Assembly (NCBI RefSeq): GCF_014356525.2
Contig: NC_052508.1
Span: forward strand, 50,509,858 to 50,573,857
Direction of reading: 5' to 3'
DNA: 64,000 nucleotides
DNA from: Nilaparvata lugens
Lineage: Eukaryota; Arthropoda; Insecta; Hemiptera; Delphacidae
A program made the position numbers and the translations under genes. The notes beneath the pieces were generated by a model, which had not been told where the DNA came from, ran no database searches, and saw nothing but the letters and a program-made list of their open reading frames with translations. Of the stretch, positions 46,725-57,425 are shown piece by piece (the stretch's first letter is position 1; every line of letters starts with the position of its first letter).

Positions 46725-46999
46725 TCAAAATAAGTCTTCAATATTTTTGTCATTGTCCTTGACATCAGTGGGCATCTCCCTGAGCACATGTTTATTGTTG
46801 AAGTGGAGCTTGAGGCTTGTCTTGCGCGAGGTGGCATAGGGACACAGCTGACAGGTGAACTTGGGGGGCACTCCGCACTCGTCCTTCATGTGCCGCTGCA
46901 GCGACCTCTGGTGCGTGTACACGCGCTGGCACTTCTCGCAGACAAACTGCTCTTGCGACAGGATGTCAAACTCGGACAGCGAGAAAGTGTCCAGGAAAT
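46725..46999 (-). CDS. lola: lola alternative 3' exon L16, two zinc fingers
   Basis: The acceptor (GGTTTGTTGTAG) is followed by 90 residues. The linker is short and acidic (FLDTFSLSEFDIL). Finger 1: C20, C23, H36, C41 (QRVYTHQRSLQRHMKDEC). Finger 2: C49, C52, H65, H70, with no extra cysteine in the body. An acidic 20-residue tail follows (VKDNDKNIEDLF). Strongly GC-rich relative to flanks. Confidence 0.9.
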
Positions 47000-47177
47000 C
47001 TACAACAAACCCGACAGTTTCAGTCAGATATCGAAACACGTTTGATCAAGTTTGAAAAGTATAGCCCAGGCTACCTGAATTTCATAGGTACTTTTTTAAT
47101 AGATGAAAAACTTGGATTTATTGAGATCCATTGATTTTACTCGATTTGGAAAGTAAATTATCTATTCCGAGCTTGGA

Positions 47178-47295
47178 TATTCATATTCTACTGGAACTTG
47201 AATAATCATGATCGTATTTCAACTGGACCAACCTACTTTATTAATATTGTTCCTCAACAAATCTAGCGATTCCATTTCAAGTCAACGGATTTGGA
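47178..47295. repeat. Dispersed repeat P, left copy
   Basis: About 118 bp nearly identical to 53872-53992 (shares ACTGGACCAACCTACTTTAT and CTCAACAAATCTAGCGATTC). Confidence 0.88.
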
Positions 47296-47678
47296 GTCTC
47301 TATTACATGAATATTTGTAATGAGAATTAATCAAGCTCTGAAAAAAATGAAAAATATTTTTATTCAACTTACCATACAAAATAGTAATACTTTTTCCGTT
47401 GAAAATCATTAATTAGAATTGAAGAGTGTTTAGCACTACAGCTGAAGATGTGTTGGCTCCAACACAAAACTGCAGTTCTGTTTAAAAGTCTAATAAATGT
47501 GGATGTGACAAAAATAAAACGGTGCTTTTTCAATTATTCATTAGAATTTATGAGAGAACCAGTTTAGTGTAGAGACGGCTATTTCTTTGTCAGTAATATT
47601 AATAATACTAATAATATTATTAATACTTCCAATCTTACTGGATGGTATTTTCATATTTTTGAAAAACACAAATTGAAA

Positions 47679-47742
47679 TTGTCAACCACTTTTATTGACA
47701 TAAATGTGACATAAAACACTTTTATGTCAATAAAAGTGGTTG
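47679..47742. repeat. Perfect 24-bp hairpin
   Basis: GTCAACCACTTTTATTGACA and its reverse complement, extended to 24 bp each, separated by about 16 bp. Too long to be chance; a minimal MITE remnant or an RNA hairpin. Confidence 0.85.
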
Positions 47743-49109
47743 ACGATTTCATTTCAATTTTTTTATTATGGAAGAGTATCACAACATGCAACACAACACA
47801 ACAAGGTTTCATATTTTTCTTTGTTTTATCTAGTAATATTATTATATATCAATATGTTGGGTTCTCAAAGTCTTCTTCATTCACAAATAACATTCTCAAT
47901 AAATATTATAATTAGAAAAATATCTTCACTGGATACATCATCTAGTCACACATTAGTTATAATCAAAATATAATTAATTTATTAAAATGGTCTTTTAAAG
48001 CTATGATTACATTAACATTTCTTTGGAAAACATCTAACAACTAGTTAATTACGCAATTAGTCTACATCAAACCGCATAATTTAATTATGCACTAGGCGAC
48101 TAGGCTTGCCCTGTACAAAGTAAAGTGCATCCTTCTTGATTCAAATTGACATCCGCAGTACTAGAGTAGACCTACTGTACCTGGTATTTCAGTTCAAACA
48201 AATCTGTCAATAATAAAAATTACAGTGCCACATGTTCTTTGAGTTCACTTCCCATTATTGGAAAAACATTCAACGTATTTTCTATTCAAGATACAAATAA
48301 AATCTGCACATATTGTTGCATAAAAAACATCAACCATAAAAATTTTGAAATAACTATTCCTGGACCGAAAATTAAGTAGCGAAGCAGGGATGTGTGAATC
48401 CTAACCTAATATTGGACAACATTAACTTTTTTTATCAAACTTTGGGACAGAAATGGTGCATATTCAGTCTAGTTTTTCCTCCATTATCATAATTATATTA
48501 TGTTTATAGTATTTTGTACAATAAACGAATACATCACCAAACTAGTTTCGGCGTGAATCTGAGATTGTAGATCTGTACGTAGATTGGTCCAATACATCGG
48601 TTACAGTGGCTAAAATTAGTAGGCTATTGAAAAATTCTGTATGAGAACTTTTCCACACTGAGAAATGTTTCACACACATTTTTGTTGAACAGTTAACCAA
48701 GTTGTCCATATGAGAGCAACCATTATTTTTCCAAACATTATAATGTTTTTTTAAAACGTTTTTTCTCTTGAGTTTAACTTTACTGACGCTGACCACTGAC
48801 GATCGTTCCAACCACGGTCTTATAGAAAGAGGTCTGGACACGTAGCCATATTTTTTTGAGTTTTGTTTAGAGATTCGTTTACTAGCTGTTGGGCTGAACT
48901 AATGACTAGATAATGTGTAACAAAAATATAATATTGTAATATAATAATGAGTAGGTTTGTTATTTTGTCTTGAAAGTTTTGAAATAAGTACAATATTTCT
49001 CAAATTTTTCAATTTATTGTTTTCTTTGGTACAAGCATTTATTCTATTTCTTATGTCGTTACGTTAACCTTTAAAATATTCAAATATCCATTCCTAGGCT
49101 GAAAATTAA

Positions 49110-49710
49110 GGCTGTGCAAAGGCTAAAAATAAACTTTCTACTCGTAATATTTTTCTATATGCATATCATCAAGCTATCAAAATGAAAAAGTTTTCTCACA
49201 AATTTTTTTCCGATCATTACTTTTTGAGATATGAGCGACTGAAGTTTGAATTTTTGGGACAGAACATTTCAAATTCGGTACGATATAAATCAATGAGATT
49301 TAGAGGATGGATTCTTCATGGTATTGTTGATCTAGTAAAACAAAAATTTTCTGAAAATATCAATTTTTGGAAAAGTTATTCAATTTACCAGAAATAACCA
49401 AAAATTAGTCAACTAAAACTTATTTTTGGTTATTTTTAGTAAATTGAATAACTATCTTGAAAATTTATATTTTCAGAAAATTTGTGTTTTACTAGATCAC
49501 CAATACCATGAAGATTCTATCCTCTTAATCACATGGATTTATCTCTTACCGAATTTGAAATGTCCCAAAAATTTAAACTTAATTTTTAAAAAATTGAAAA
49601 AAATGTTTCTCTGAGAAAACTTTTTCATTTTGATAGCTTGATGATATACAAATCAAAAAACTTTGAAAAATATCACGAGTAAAAAGTTTATTTTTAGCCT
49701 TTGCACAGCC
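49110..49710. mobile_element. Foldback element with TTAA target duplication
   Basis: 601 bp made of two arms of about 290 bp that are reverse complements with modest divergence, meeting near 49408. Ends: GGCTGTGCAAAGGCTAAAAA. TTAA flanks both sides (49106-49109, 49711-49714). A duplicated flank at 48370-48385 shows the site without the insertion. TTAA duplication is the signature of piggyBac-type transposases; no transposase is encoded. Confidence 0.88.
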
Positions 49711-50267
49711 TTAAGTGACGAGGCAGTGATGTGTGATTTCATAACCTAATAATATTTTGGATAACTTTTTATAAAAAATTGGGAGAGAAAAGGTAAAGGC
49801 TCAGCCTAGTTTTTCCTCCATGGTCATAATTATATTATTATAGTGTTCTGTACAAAGAACTATAGTGTACTGTATAGTAGACTATAGCCTATTCTAATAC
49901 AAGAAAATATAGTAGGTCTATAAATAGGCTTATAACACCCGACTTGAGACTCAATATGGTCAAAATTGACAATGGTGCCCTAACCTCTCTGTATAGACCT
50001 GGTTCTAACAAGCCAACACACCACCCAGAATGCCCTACGATTGGCTGAGAATCTGCCGTTGATTAGCCAATTGAGGGACATTCTATTGGCTTGTTGGAAC
50101 GATGGTCAGTGACCGGCTTAGCATTTTCTCAGTGTTCTCAGCAGCCTCCGCGTTTCGCGCTCCGGTTGGAGGGGTGCTTCGTAGTACTCAGGGGGTTCGT
50201 GGAAGTTGTGTCTTCTACAACTGAACAGGGGTGGGTATTTTTCTCAGTGTTGTCTCTGATGGTTTTG

Positions 50268-50521
50268 TTAAGGATTCAATTGATGTGAGCGATGTTGTAT
50301 CTGATGGTAGACTAGAGACTCGTTTCGGAAGAAGCCCTTGAAGCAGATGTTGCACGAGAATCGCTTCTTGCGGTCGCACTCGAGTCGCTTGTGGCGGCTG
50401 AGACTGGTCTTGTTGAGGTAGGAGCGGCCACACTTGCTGCACGCGTACCTCAACTCTCCCTGCTCGCCTATCACCACACTCTCGTCCTGGCTCATCGACG
50501 CTTTCCGACCAGCATGCCAAT
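50268..50521 (-). CDS. lola: lola alternative 3' exon L17, two zinc fingers
   Basis: The acceptor (TCTAATTTGCAG) leads to 83 residues (WHAGRKASMS start). Finger 1: C27, C30, H43, C48 (GRSYLNKTSLSRHKRLEC). Finger 2: C56, C59, H72, H76, with H-x3-H spacing and a Phe-rich FKGFFRNESL body closer to a classical finger. The DRKKR joint between fingers replaces the usual GxEP. A longer open frame in another phase over the same bases (50215-50541) is a shadow. Confidence 0.9.
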
Positions 50522-53407
50522 CTGCAAATTAGACAGTTCATTAGTCACAAAGCTATAATTACTTCATTGCTGTCTTCAAATATATTGGCTACTGTACATG
50601 ATACAATATAACCTGTACAATATAGTCTGACTAATAATATAATGCCTATACTAGTTACCTTTTCAATTTTCGACTCTAAATTTTGACTCGAAGTTTCGTT
50701 CTCTGAAAACAGTATTAACTTATAAATTTCTTATCATTGTACCGCAATGGCCGCACATAATAATTGTAATTTATTTTATTTAGCAACTCTTACCTCTACA
50801 TTATGAAATTTATATAATAGAATAAATGTAAACTGGCAGCGTCTATGGAAAATTGCTGCTAGTATAATTCTAAAACGATGATTGTATTCAACTGTTGTAT
50901 TACTCAAACGCAGAATAAAGTTCATTTACATTTTCAATGTTCAATTTTTTCTTTTTTTGTTTGAGCTACTCTTAGATATCAAGAATAAAAATATAAGTAC
51001 CCTTTTTTATTATGTTTTTCAAAGGTACTAAGATTTTCATTTATTGATGCCTACACTAGCTATATATAAACTAATCTACAATATAATAAAGAAGAGAATT
51101 GGCTTACACACGTACGGGATAGGAAATACAAGAATCACGTCTGAACTAGTCAACTGATTAACTTGAAATTTTACATTAGATTCACCGAGGATGGTTAAAG
51201 GCCTATTTTGATTCTTCAAGATTTCAGTAGGTTAAGTTTTCAGTTTATCAAGTTTTAAATTGGACCCTTGTGGAGCACGGGTTACCTGCTAGTCGAAAAT
51301 AATAATTATAGACTCTCCCAGAAAGGCAAACTTGAGCTCTGAATGGAGATTCCAATAATTATGTAGGAAGGCCTACAGTATGACATGAGAACGGATGATT
51401 AATAAAACACTGAATAGATAGGTAGGTGAGAAACATATATTATATTAGTGAGATTCACGTTGAAAAGTCAGTAGAATTTTAGGTAGCCACTCTACCTTTT
51501 CCACTGCCTTCTTTATAAAGAAGATAAAAAAAAATTGTGAATAGCTATGATGCATGTTATCAGTGAATTACCGGTGAATCTGATCCGATATTGATTGTTT
51601 ATTCTTCTTAATAATGATCATTTCTATACCAAATATATTTTATTAATTAAACTTTATTTTTACATAATTTAATTATAGGCCATATTTCCATACTTTGGTA
51701 AACTATTTTCCTTACTGTGATAGTCATCGAAAGAACAGTGTACATTACTCGTCATTGATTATCATAAATTAGTTTTGATTACTTGGAAGAATAATTGAGT
51801 AAGAGTATCGACAGATCGAGTATGATGAATGAAGGTTTTGAAAATTCTTGAAGCTTAAAATAGTTGAAAAGTGTAATAAAAAGCTACTTACATTTCAATC
51901 ATTTCCCAAATGATGAAGAGGCGAAAGGGGTAGATCTACATTCAACAGGATAAACGAGAAAAAGATGGGTCTTATGAAGGATCAACGTCATCTCTAGTAG
52001 AGAGCTATGCCCATACTTAATCATAAAGCGTACAAGCTGCAAAGCTATAATCAATCCTACTGAAATAATGCAAGTTAATTTACTGTGAACGATTTCAGGA
52101 GAGTTGGAAAAAAAATCGATGGAGAAGTTTCTTAAAACATTTATTAAAGAATAACATTCATTTTAGAAATACCTCAAGCCCATAGAAATTCATCATAACA
52201 TCATAGTATGAATAATAATTTCAATAACATAATATAGATTTAGATATGTTTTAAGTTTAAATTTTGAGACTTACAGTACGAGTCAATGAAGAGAGAACTT
52301 GAATTGGTAACAAATTTATATGACCTGCCTATCTATTTTACTAGGTATCAGTTCACAAAAGATTTATAAGCTCACAATCCAATATTATTGAGTTCTTACT
52401 CAAGTTTCCCTTATTTATGTACTCAAGTTTACAATCTTATAATATGATGAATAACAATTCAGCACATTAGATGTGTATGACTAGATGATTTTGTATCTAT
52501 TCAATAATTACCCTGAATGAATTTCAATCTATAACATCTTTCATTACCATATTACTCCCAAAAATCATGGACACTGAATTAAGCTTCGCCCTAAAAAAAG
52601 AATAAATGAAAAATAAAATACTTCATAAATAAACAAATTTTAAAAAAATATATATACTTCTCATAAGATACCAGAGAATTCAATTTTAATGAAGTTTGAG
52701 AATGATTTGTACCTTCAACTGATTGAATTATTCACATATTGGAATTTCCAAATGCTTGAAATCGAAACACTTTTTAGCAAATTCACAGTGCCCACTTAAA
52801 TAGATGTTGAAATTTATGGCAAATTGATAAAGTGGCCGATAAAATAAGGATAGTAATATCTATTTTTTAAAAATAATAATATTTTCCTTTTCTTACGATA
52901 TCAAATTGATAAGCTTCGGCCTGTTTTGTATTGATTGCAGTATTTATTTAGAATTATTATCATTACCATAATTTATTATGAATTATTCTTAAAAATCATC
53001 GGATAAATTCTTATTATCTTTCTAGCTGATAATTACTTTTTTTAAAAATTAGTTTCAAAATATGCCATCAACATTAGCGTTAAACTTTATATGAATATTT
53101 CGTCAGGTTCGAATTCACCTAATATTCTTCTTTTCACTCTTCTTTCTCTCTACTATCCTATCTCTTGAGCAATTAAAAAAGTTAACAATAATTTTGATGA
53201 AACTTTAAAAACTAGATTCAGGTTGAGTTGACTCCATCTTACCTTTCTTGACGCATTCCTTGAGCGGGTAAGAAAGAGTTAATTTAGTTTAATAATAATT
53301 ATTAAAATTTAATTTGCTGAAAGTAATTCAACAATAAATCGTTATGAAACTTTAGATTCGGATTTCAGGTTTGAATTCATTTATGCTCTCATTTTAACTT
53401 TTTAAAT
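50522..53407. other. Intronic stretch, one dispersed repeat
   Basis: 2.9 kb between L17 and L18. Repeat family D at 51096-51300; otherwise AT-rich. No exon-like GC island seen. Confidence 0.6.
51096..51300 (+). repeat. Dispersed repeat family D, copy 2
   Basis: Matches 15478-15700; ends with TGGAGCACGGGTTACCTGCTA. Same orientation as copy 1. Confidence 0.65.
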
Positions 53408-53622
53408 TTATTTCTTAATGGAGTGCTGTAGGATGTAATGAGTCTGCATGTTGCCTTTGCGGTTGAACATGCGCTTGCAGACGGGGCAGGCGAACTGAGG
53501 CGCCTTGTTGCATTCGTAGCGCAGATGCCGAGTCAGGTTTCCCAGCCAGCTGTACGCCTTGCCGCAGTTCGGGCAGCAATGGCCCTGGCTGCCCTCTTCG
53601 AAAGCTACCAGCACTTTATTAC
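53408..53622 (-). CDS. lola: lola alternative 3' exon L18, two zinc fingers
   Basis: The acceptor (TTATGACCTCTAG) is followed by 70 residues, one of the shorter two-finger exons. Finger 1: C16, C19, H32, C37 (GKAYSWLGNLTRHLRYEC). Finger 2: C45, C48, H61, H66 (KRMFNRKGNMQTH body). The tail is only four residues, and the stop TAA is inside AATAAA (53407-53412). GC-rich. Confidence 0.9.
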
Positions 53623-53871
53623 CTAGAGGTCATAATCATAATCAGTCAGCTTAAATATCTTCACGACCTATTAAGCTCTAATATGTTTGCAAGAATTAAG
53701 TTGGAGTGATGCCGGATGCTTTGACCAATGAAACTCAATTTGGTCGTGGTTTATAACATTTATTACACAAGGAAACCACATTAATTGAATCACTTGTTCA
53801 AATATTCGGCTTAGCCGAATATTTTCAGCAAATATTCAGAAATAATCATTCAACAAATATTCAGAAAAAAT

Positions 53872-53992
53872 ATATTCATATTTTACTAGAACTTGAATGC
53901 TCATGATCGTATTTTAACTGGACCAACCTACTTTATTAATATTGTTCCTCAACAAATCTAGCGATTCCACATCAAGTCTATACGGATTTGGA
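53872..53992. repeat. Dispersed repeat P, right copy
   Basis: Second copy of 47178-47295. It ends within about 10 bp of the start of segmental duplication copy B at 54003. Confidence 0.85.
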
Positions 53993-54034
53993 ACGGATTT
54001 GAATCAACGAGATAATATTGATATACTTGTAAGT

Positions 54035-54312
54035 TTATTTTTTATCAAGCATGAACGGAATGTCCATATGCCTGCTAGCTACATGGGCTCTCATGTGAAA
54101 CTTGTGCCTACACTTGAATGAACAGAAAGAACACTTGAGGTTGGGTTCCATTCCGCATTCGTGCTTCAAATGCTGGTTGAGTCCTTTCTTGTATTTATAG
54201 TTTTTACCACACTGAGGACAAAAAAATCTATCTCCAGCGTTCTGGAACTGTTTCAAGTTGGCGGTCTTGGGTTCGATACCTTCGATCCATGAGCAGATCC
54301 CGTTTGTTGTCT
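54035..54312 (-). CDS. lola: lola alternative 3' exon L19, copy of L11
   Basis: 91 residues, five different from L11: Tyr to Cys at 6, Leu to Phe at 62, Tyr to Phe at 65, Arg to Lys at 66 and Thr to Met at 82. All zinc ligands (C31, C34, H47, C52; C60, C63, H76, H81) are kept, and the acceptor and the stop-within-AATAAA are identical. Three of the changes lie in finger 2 between its second cysteine pair, mostly conservative. Confidence 0.92.
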
Positions 54313-55026
54313 CTGAAAACATGAGATAAAATATATGATTTACGGACATGCATCGTAATGTTTCGTAGCAGGCATGCTTTCATGACCATAAGCTTTCTAT
54401 CAACTTTCAACTACCGCAGAGTAAACTTGTATTGTCATATTCCAGATTGAATTATATTTTAAGCTTACTTCCAGATAATATTATTTTCAATTCTTTTGAA
54501 ACGGAACCTACCTACTATAATATTATAGATTTCAGAATTCAACAGCTTGAACAGTAAATTAATATAAGAGAAAACGAAATAGGAATTGAAAAATTATTCA
54601 TGATATGAAAAATGGTACAAAAAAGAGTGATAGAGCTAAGAGATGTAATAAAAAGATAGATAGAAGTTGAAAATATTATTTAATACCTATGTAGCCTAAG
54701 GTTATTCCACATCCAATCTAAATATTTAAATTATCACATTTTTATTAATACTTTCTATCTTATGATCATTATTAATTTAGATAGATAATTTAAACTAATA
54801 TAAATCACATCTGAATTTACAGCTATACCGTACACATGTTTAAAACTATATTAAATATATAGGCTACGATTCAAATTCAAGTCATATACTATTGAGCATT
54901 TACGTATATTATAATATTAAATTGTATTCACATTGCAAATCCTTGAGAAAAACATTCACTTGAAACTCTAATCAGATCAAGTCACGGCATTATATTTATT
55001 CTTATTGCAGTCACATTATTTTAGTA

Positions 55027-55255
55027 CTAGCTGGTCTGGTGAACTTCGTACCGTCAAATATAGTTAATGCATCTCATGATAAACTTTAGCTGGATGCACA
55101 CCTGAGAGGAGGCGCGATGCGGAATTTTGCATCCAAGTTTTTACACACACACACTGAATCGGGCATGGCATGGAACGGTGTGATAAGGCAAACTCCATAA
55201 GATCACATAAAAAGTTAGTGAATGTGAAAATTTAAGGCTCGATTTTTATTTCGAT
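55027..55255. mobile_element. Dispersed element T, short copy inside L20
   Basis: The left end matches 19797-19912 and the right end matches 20710-20757. Relative to copy A it interrupts the sequence between CATTATTTTAGTA and the codons after the last finger histidine of L20. Its right end supplies the final codons and stop of L20. Confidence 0.8.
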
Positions 55256-55486
55256 GCTTGCCTGCCATGTGGGCTTTCATTCGAAACTTGTAAGTGCAAG
55301 TGTATGAACATAGAGAACACTTGAATCTTGGTTCGACTCCACACTCGTGTTTCAGATGTTGGTGCAGTCCAGCCTTGTATTTGTAGTTTTTGCTGCATCT
55401 TGGACAAAGGAAACGACCCTGCTTGACTTCAAATTGTTCCCGTCTCGTTTTTGGTTGAGACCAAATATTATTTTCGTGAGACACAT
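55215..55486 (-). CDS. lola: lola alternative 3' exon L20, copy of L12 with transposon-derived tail
   Basis: 89 residues. The acceptor and both fingers match L12 (C27, C30, H43, C48; C56, C59, H72, H77), with substitutions Gly to Arg at 14, Met to Lys at 21, Asn to His at 41 and Thr to Gly at 75. After H77 the sister tail TKIMLLE is replaced by a basic 12-residue tail (RNKNRALNFHIH) that is read from the right end of inserted element T, which also gives the stop codon. Fingers are intact, so the exon may still work. Confidence 0.9.
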
Positions 55487-56718
55487 CTAAAAACAAAAGA
55501 GTGACAATTGATGGAATAAGTTTCAATTTATTGAATCATTAAATTACATCGTGCATCTTTCATCAAGCAGCATAGGAAGAAAAACGTATTTCACCAGAGG
55601 ATACTTGAATACAGATAATATGATTCTTTGCCCACCGCAAAGACATAACACAACACTGGATAATTTCGGATGCTTAGCATGAGTCTCCATCCATAGAGAC
55701 CACTCATTGGCTTATAATATTTCGCCATCATATAGACTCCATTTTTTTATAGCAAAGTTACAAAAAGTAGCTTGATCCACATGGAACGGCTCCGAAATAA
55801 AATAGATTATAATGAGTTACTGATTACTTTATTAAAAATAAATTTCATTCACCCAAATTTTTCAATGATAGAAACATAGTTCCCTCAATATAGTATCAAA
55901 TACTACATTCTTGTTCTGCAGAAAAAATATGCCTCACATTTCTTACAAATAACACATTTACAAATAATCACATTTATTACATTAGGTTGTGCGTTGTGTG
56001 CATCAACTTTTTGTGACATGGAAAGAAAGTGGGTATTCATAATTGAAAAATTCTCTGTAAAAGTGAGAAATTCATTTTTATCTCCACACAATAATATCAT
56101 CATACGAATTAGAAATGTTCTGAGAATAATTAGCATTTGGAATAACTAGCATTCGATTGTATCTGCACTACAATAATGAGAATGTAGATCCATGATTCAT
56201 TATTTGCCAAATATTTTACAAAAAGTAAAAATTATAATAGCAATAATAAGAATAAATTAATAGCATAAATTATAATTTATATATAGCATAAAAATACAGT
56301 GTAGCCTACATGATACAAAACACAAAATTCAACATACAGAACAAAATACTGAGTATTGTAGTATACAATACTCAAACATACTGCAGTATACAGAAATCAA
56401 ACATACAGAACACAATTCTGACTAGATAGATAAAACCGGAGATCAGAATTTATATGGATACTCAAACAATATTTATATGGATACTCACACAATACTTATA
56501 TGGATAACAAAACTTACAGATTACAGAACACAATACTGACTAGGTAAATACAACTGGAGAAGCAGAGTTTAAATGAAACGCTCAAAGAACACATTACATT
56601 GAGTAGTTAGCCCTTTCTATCAATTATATCTTGAAAATTTTTATTAATTTATTTTTCATTTTTTTAACCAAACGCGAGCCAAATTATTTATTTCAAGGCG
56701 CTGAATCCGAATTTGATA
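55487..56718. other. Duplicated flank, then AT-rich repeats
   Basis: The first 340 bp are the duplicated L12/L20 flank. 56285-56540 has degenerate tandem phrases (ACATACAGAACA, TTTATATGGATACTCA). No gene seen. Confidence 0.6.
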
Positions 56719-56916
56719 TTAGAGATCTTTATCGAAAACAAAAGCCTGGAGAAAATCACCCCCAGAGCGATTCGTAAAAATCTGCATGCGAGCAGAGTTT
56801 TCTTGGAACGTAGGCTGGCAGATACACAGATGTCGGTATGAACACCCGCATTGATTGAGCCGGCGACAGATCCATCCATCGCCATCCACAGACTCTGCAG
56901 AGCTACAGATTTTGGT
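56719..56916 (-). CDS. Possible second exon of the 57-kb gene, uncertain
   Basis: A GC-richer block with an open frame of 65 residues. An acceptor-like TTCAG at 56917 is in phase 0, the phase left by the donor at 57048, so the two could be joined across a 132-bp intron. The peptide is Cys-rich in the middle (WICRRLNQCGCSYRHLCICQ) and then unremarkable. No family was recognised, and the join is an inference; a competing frame (56688-56924) overlaps it. Confidence 0.3.
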   Translation of the reverse strand, partial: TKICSSAESVDGDGWICRRLNQCGCSYRHLCICQPTFQENSARMQIFTNRSGGDFLQAFVFDKDL

Positions 56917-57048
56917 CTGAACATTACTCAAGTCGTCTCACCTATCCTGGCCGACATAATTTATAAGGGGCCATCGTTCTTAAGATGGAGTGAAATCTGC
57001 AAGATTTGAATCTACTCATTGGCCATAGCCTGTATATTGTACACTCAC

Positions 57049-57425
57049 TTTGCTCATCAAGCGGTCGGTTACCCGATGAGAAATTGCAAATGTGGCACAG
57101 AAGAATCTCAAGCACACCCGTTTCCGCTCACCAGATTCCAAACATCTCAGATAATAGAGCCTTTTTGTACACTTTTTTGGCGTGTGATTGACTGGAACAT
57201 TTCTAATAAGATTTGATAGGTGATTTTGCTGTTGATTTTTATCTTTTAAATCATAATATTCCTGGAATAGTCTTCTTCGATGATCTTCAGTGAATTTGTT
57301 GCTGCAACGAAATTTGCATTTGCTGCAGTCGATGAATTTTATTTGTTTTGCAGGCACGACTTTTCCTGCCCGGTTGATGTAAGATTTTCCTTTTAATCTT
57401 AGCCTCTCCGCAATTTTCCGCTTGT
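57049..57425 (-). CDS. Internal exon of a transposon-like insect gene family
   Basis: Acceptor TTATTTCCAG at 57426 and donor AAA|GTGAGT at 57048 bound 125 codons. The translation has LKGKSYINRAGKVVPAKQIK, a CSKCKFRC cysteine cluster, an acidic/polar helix region (FTEDHRRRLFQEYYDLKDKN) and ERKRVCLRFFCATFAIS. This order recalls a large family of uncharacterised, probably transposon-derived proteins in Hemiptera; I recall it from memory and cannot verify it. Function unknown. It is not a lola finger exon, yet the acceptor has the same phase as lola's. Read-through past the donor stops at 57016. The first exon and the rest of the gene were not found. Confidence 0.55.

Larger units (their letters stand above)
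47000..50267. other. Intronic stretch with hairpins and a foldback element
   Basis: 3.3 kb between L16 and L17. Contains a repeat shared with 53872-53992 (47178-47295), a 64-bp hairpin (47679-47742), a local duplication (48360-48540 against the flanks of the foldback) and the foldback itself (49110-49710). The open frame 48542-48841 minus has no domain. Confidence 0.6.
54003..55825. repeat. Segmental duplication, copy B (L19-L20)
   Basis: Matches 33745-39775 without the non-LTR element. Copy B instead carries the element T insertion at 55027-55255. Intron sequence is nearly as conserved as the exons, so the duplication is fairly recent. Confidence 0.88.

Noticed and set aside
48542..48841. 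99-residue minus-strand open frame
   Set aside because: No recognisable domain, no splice signal in a useful position, and it lies in a locally duplicated non-coding region.
50215..50541. Longer minus-strand frame over L17
   Set aside because: Out of phase with the fingers; it scrambles the zinc ligands, while the frame 50268-50521 has perfect spacing and the common acceptor phase.
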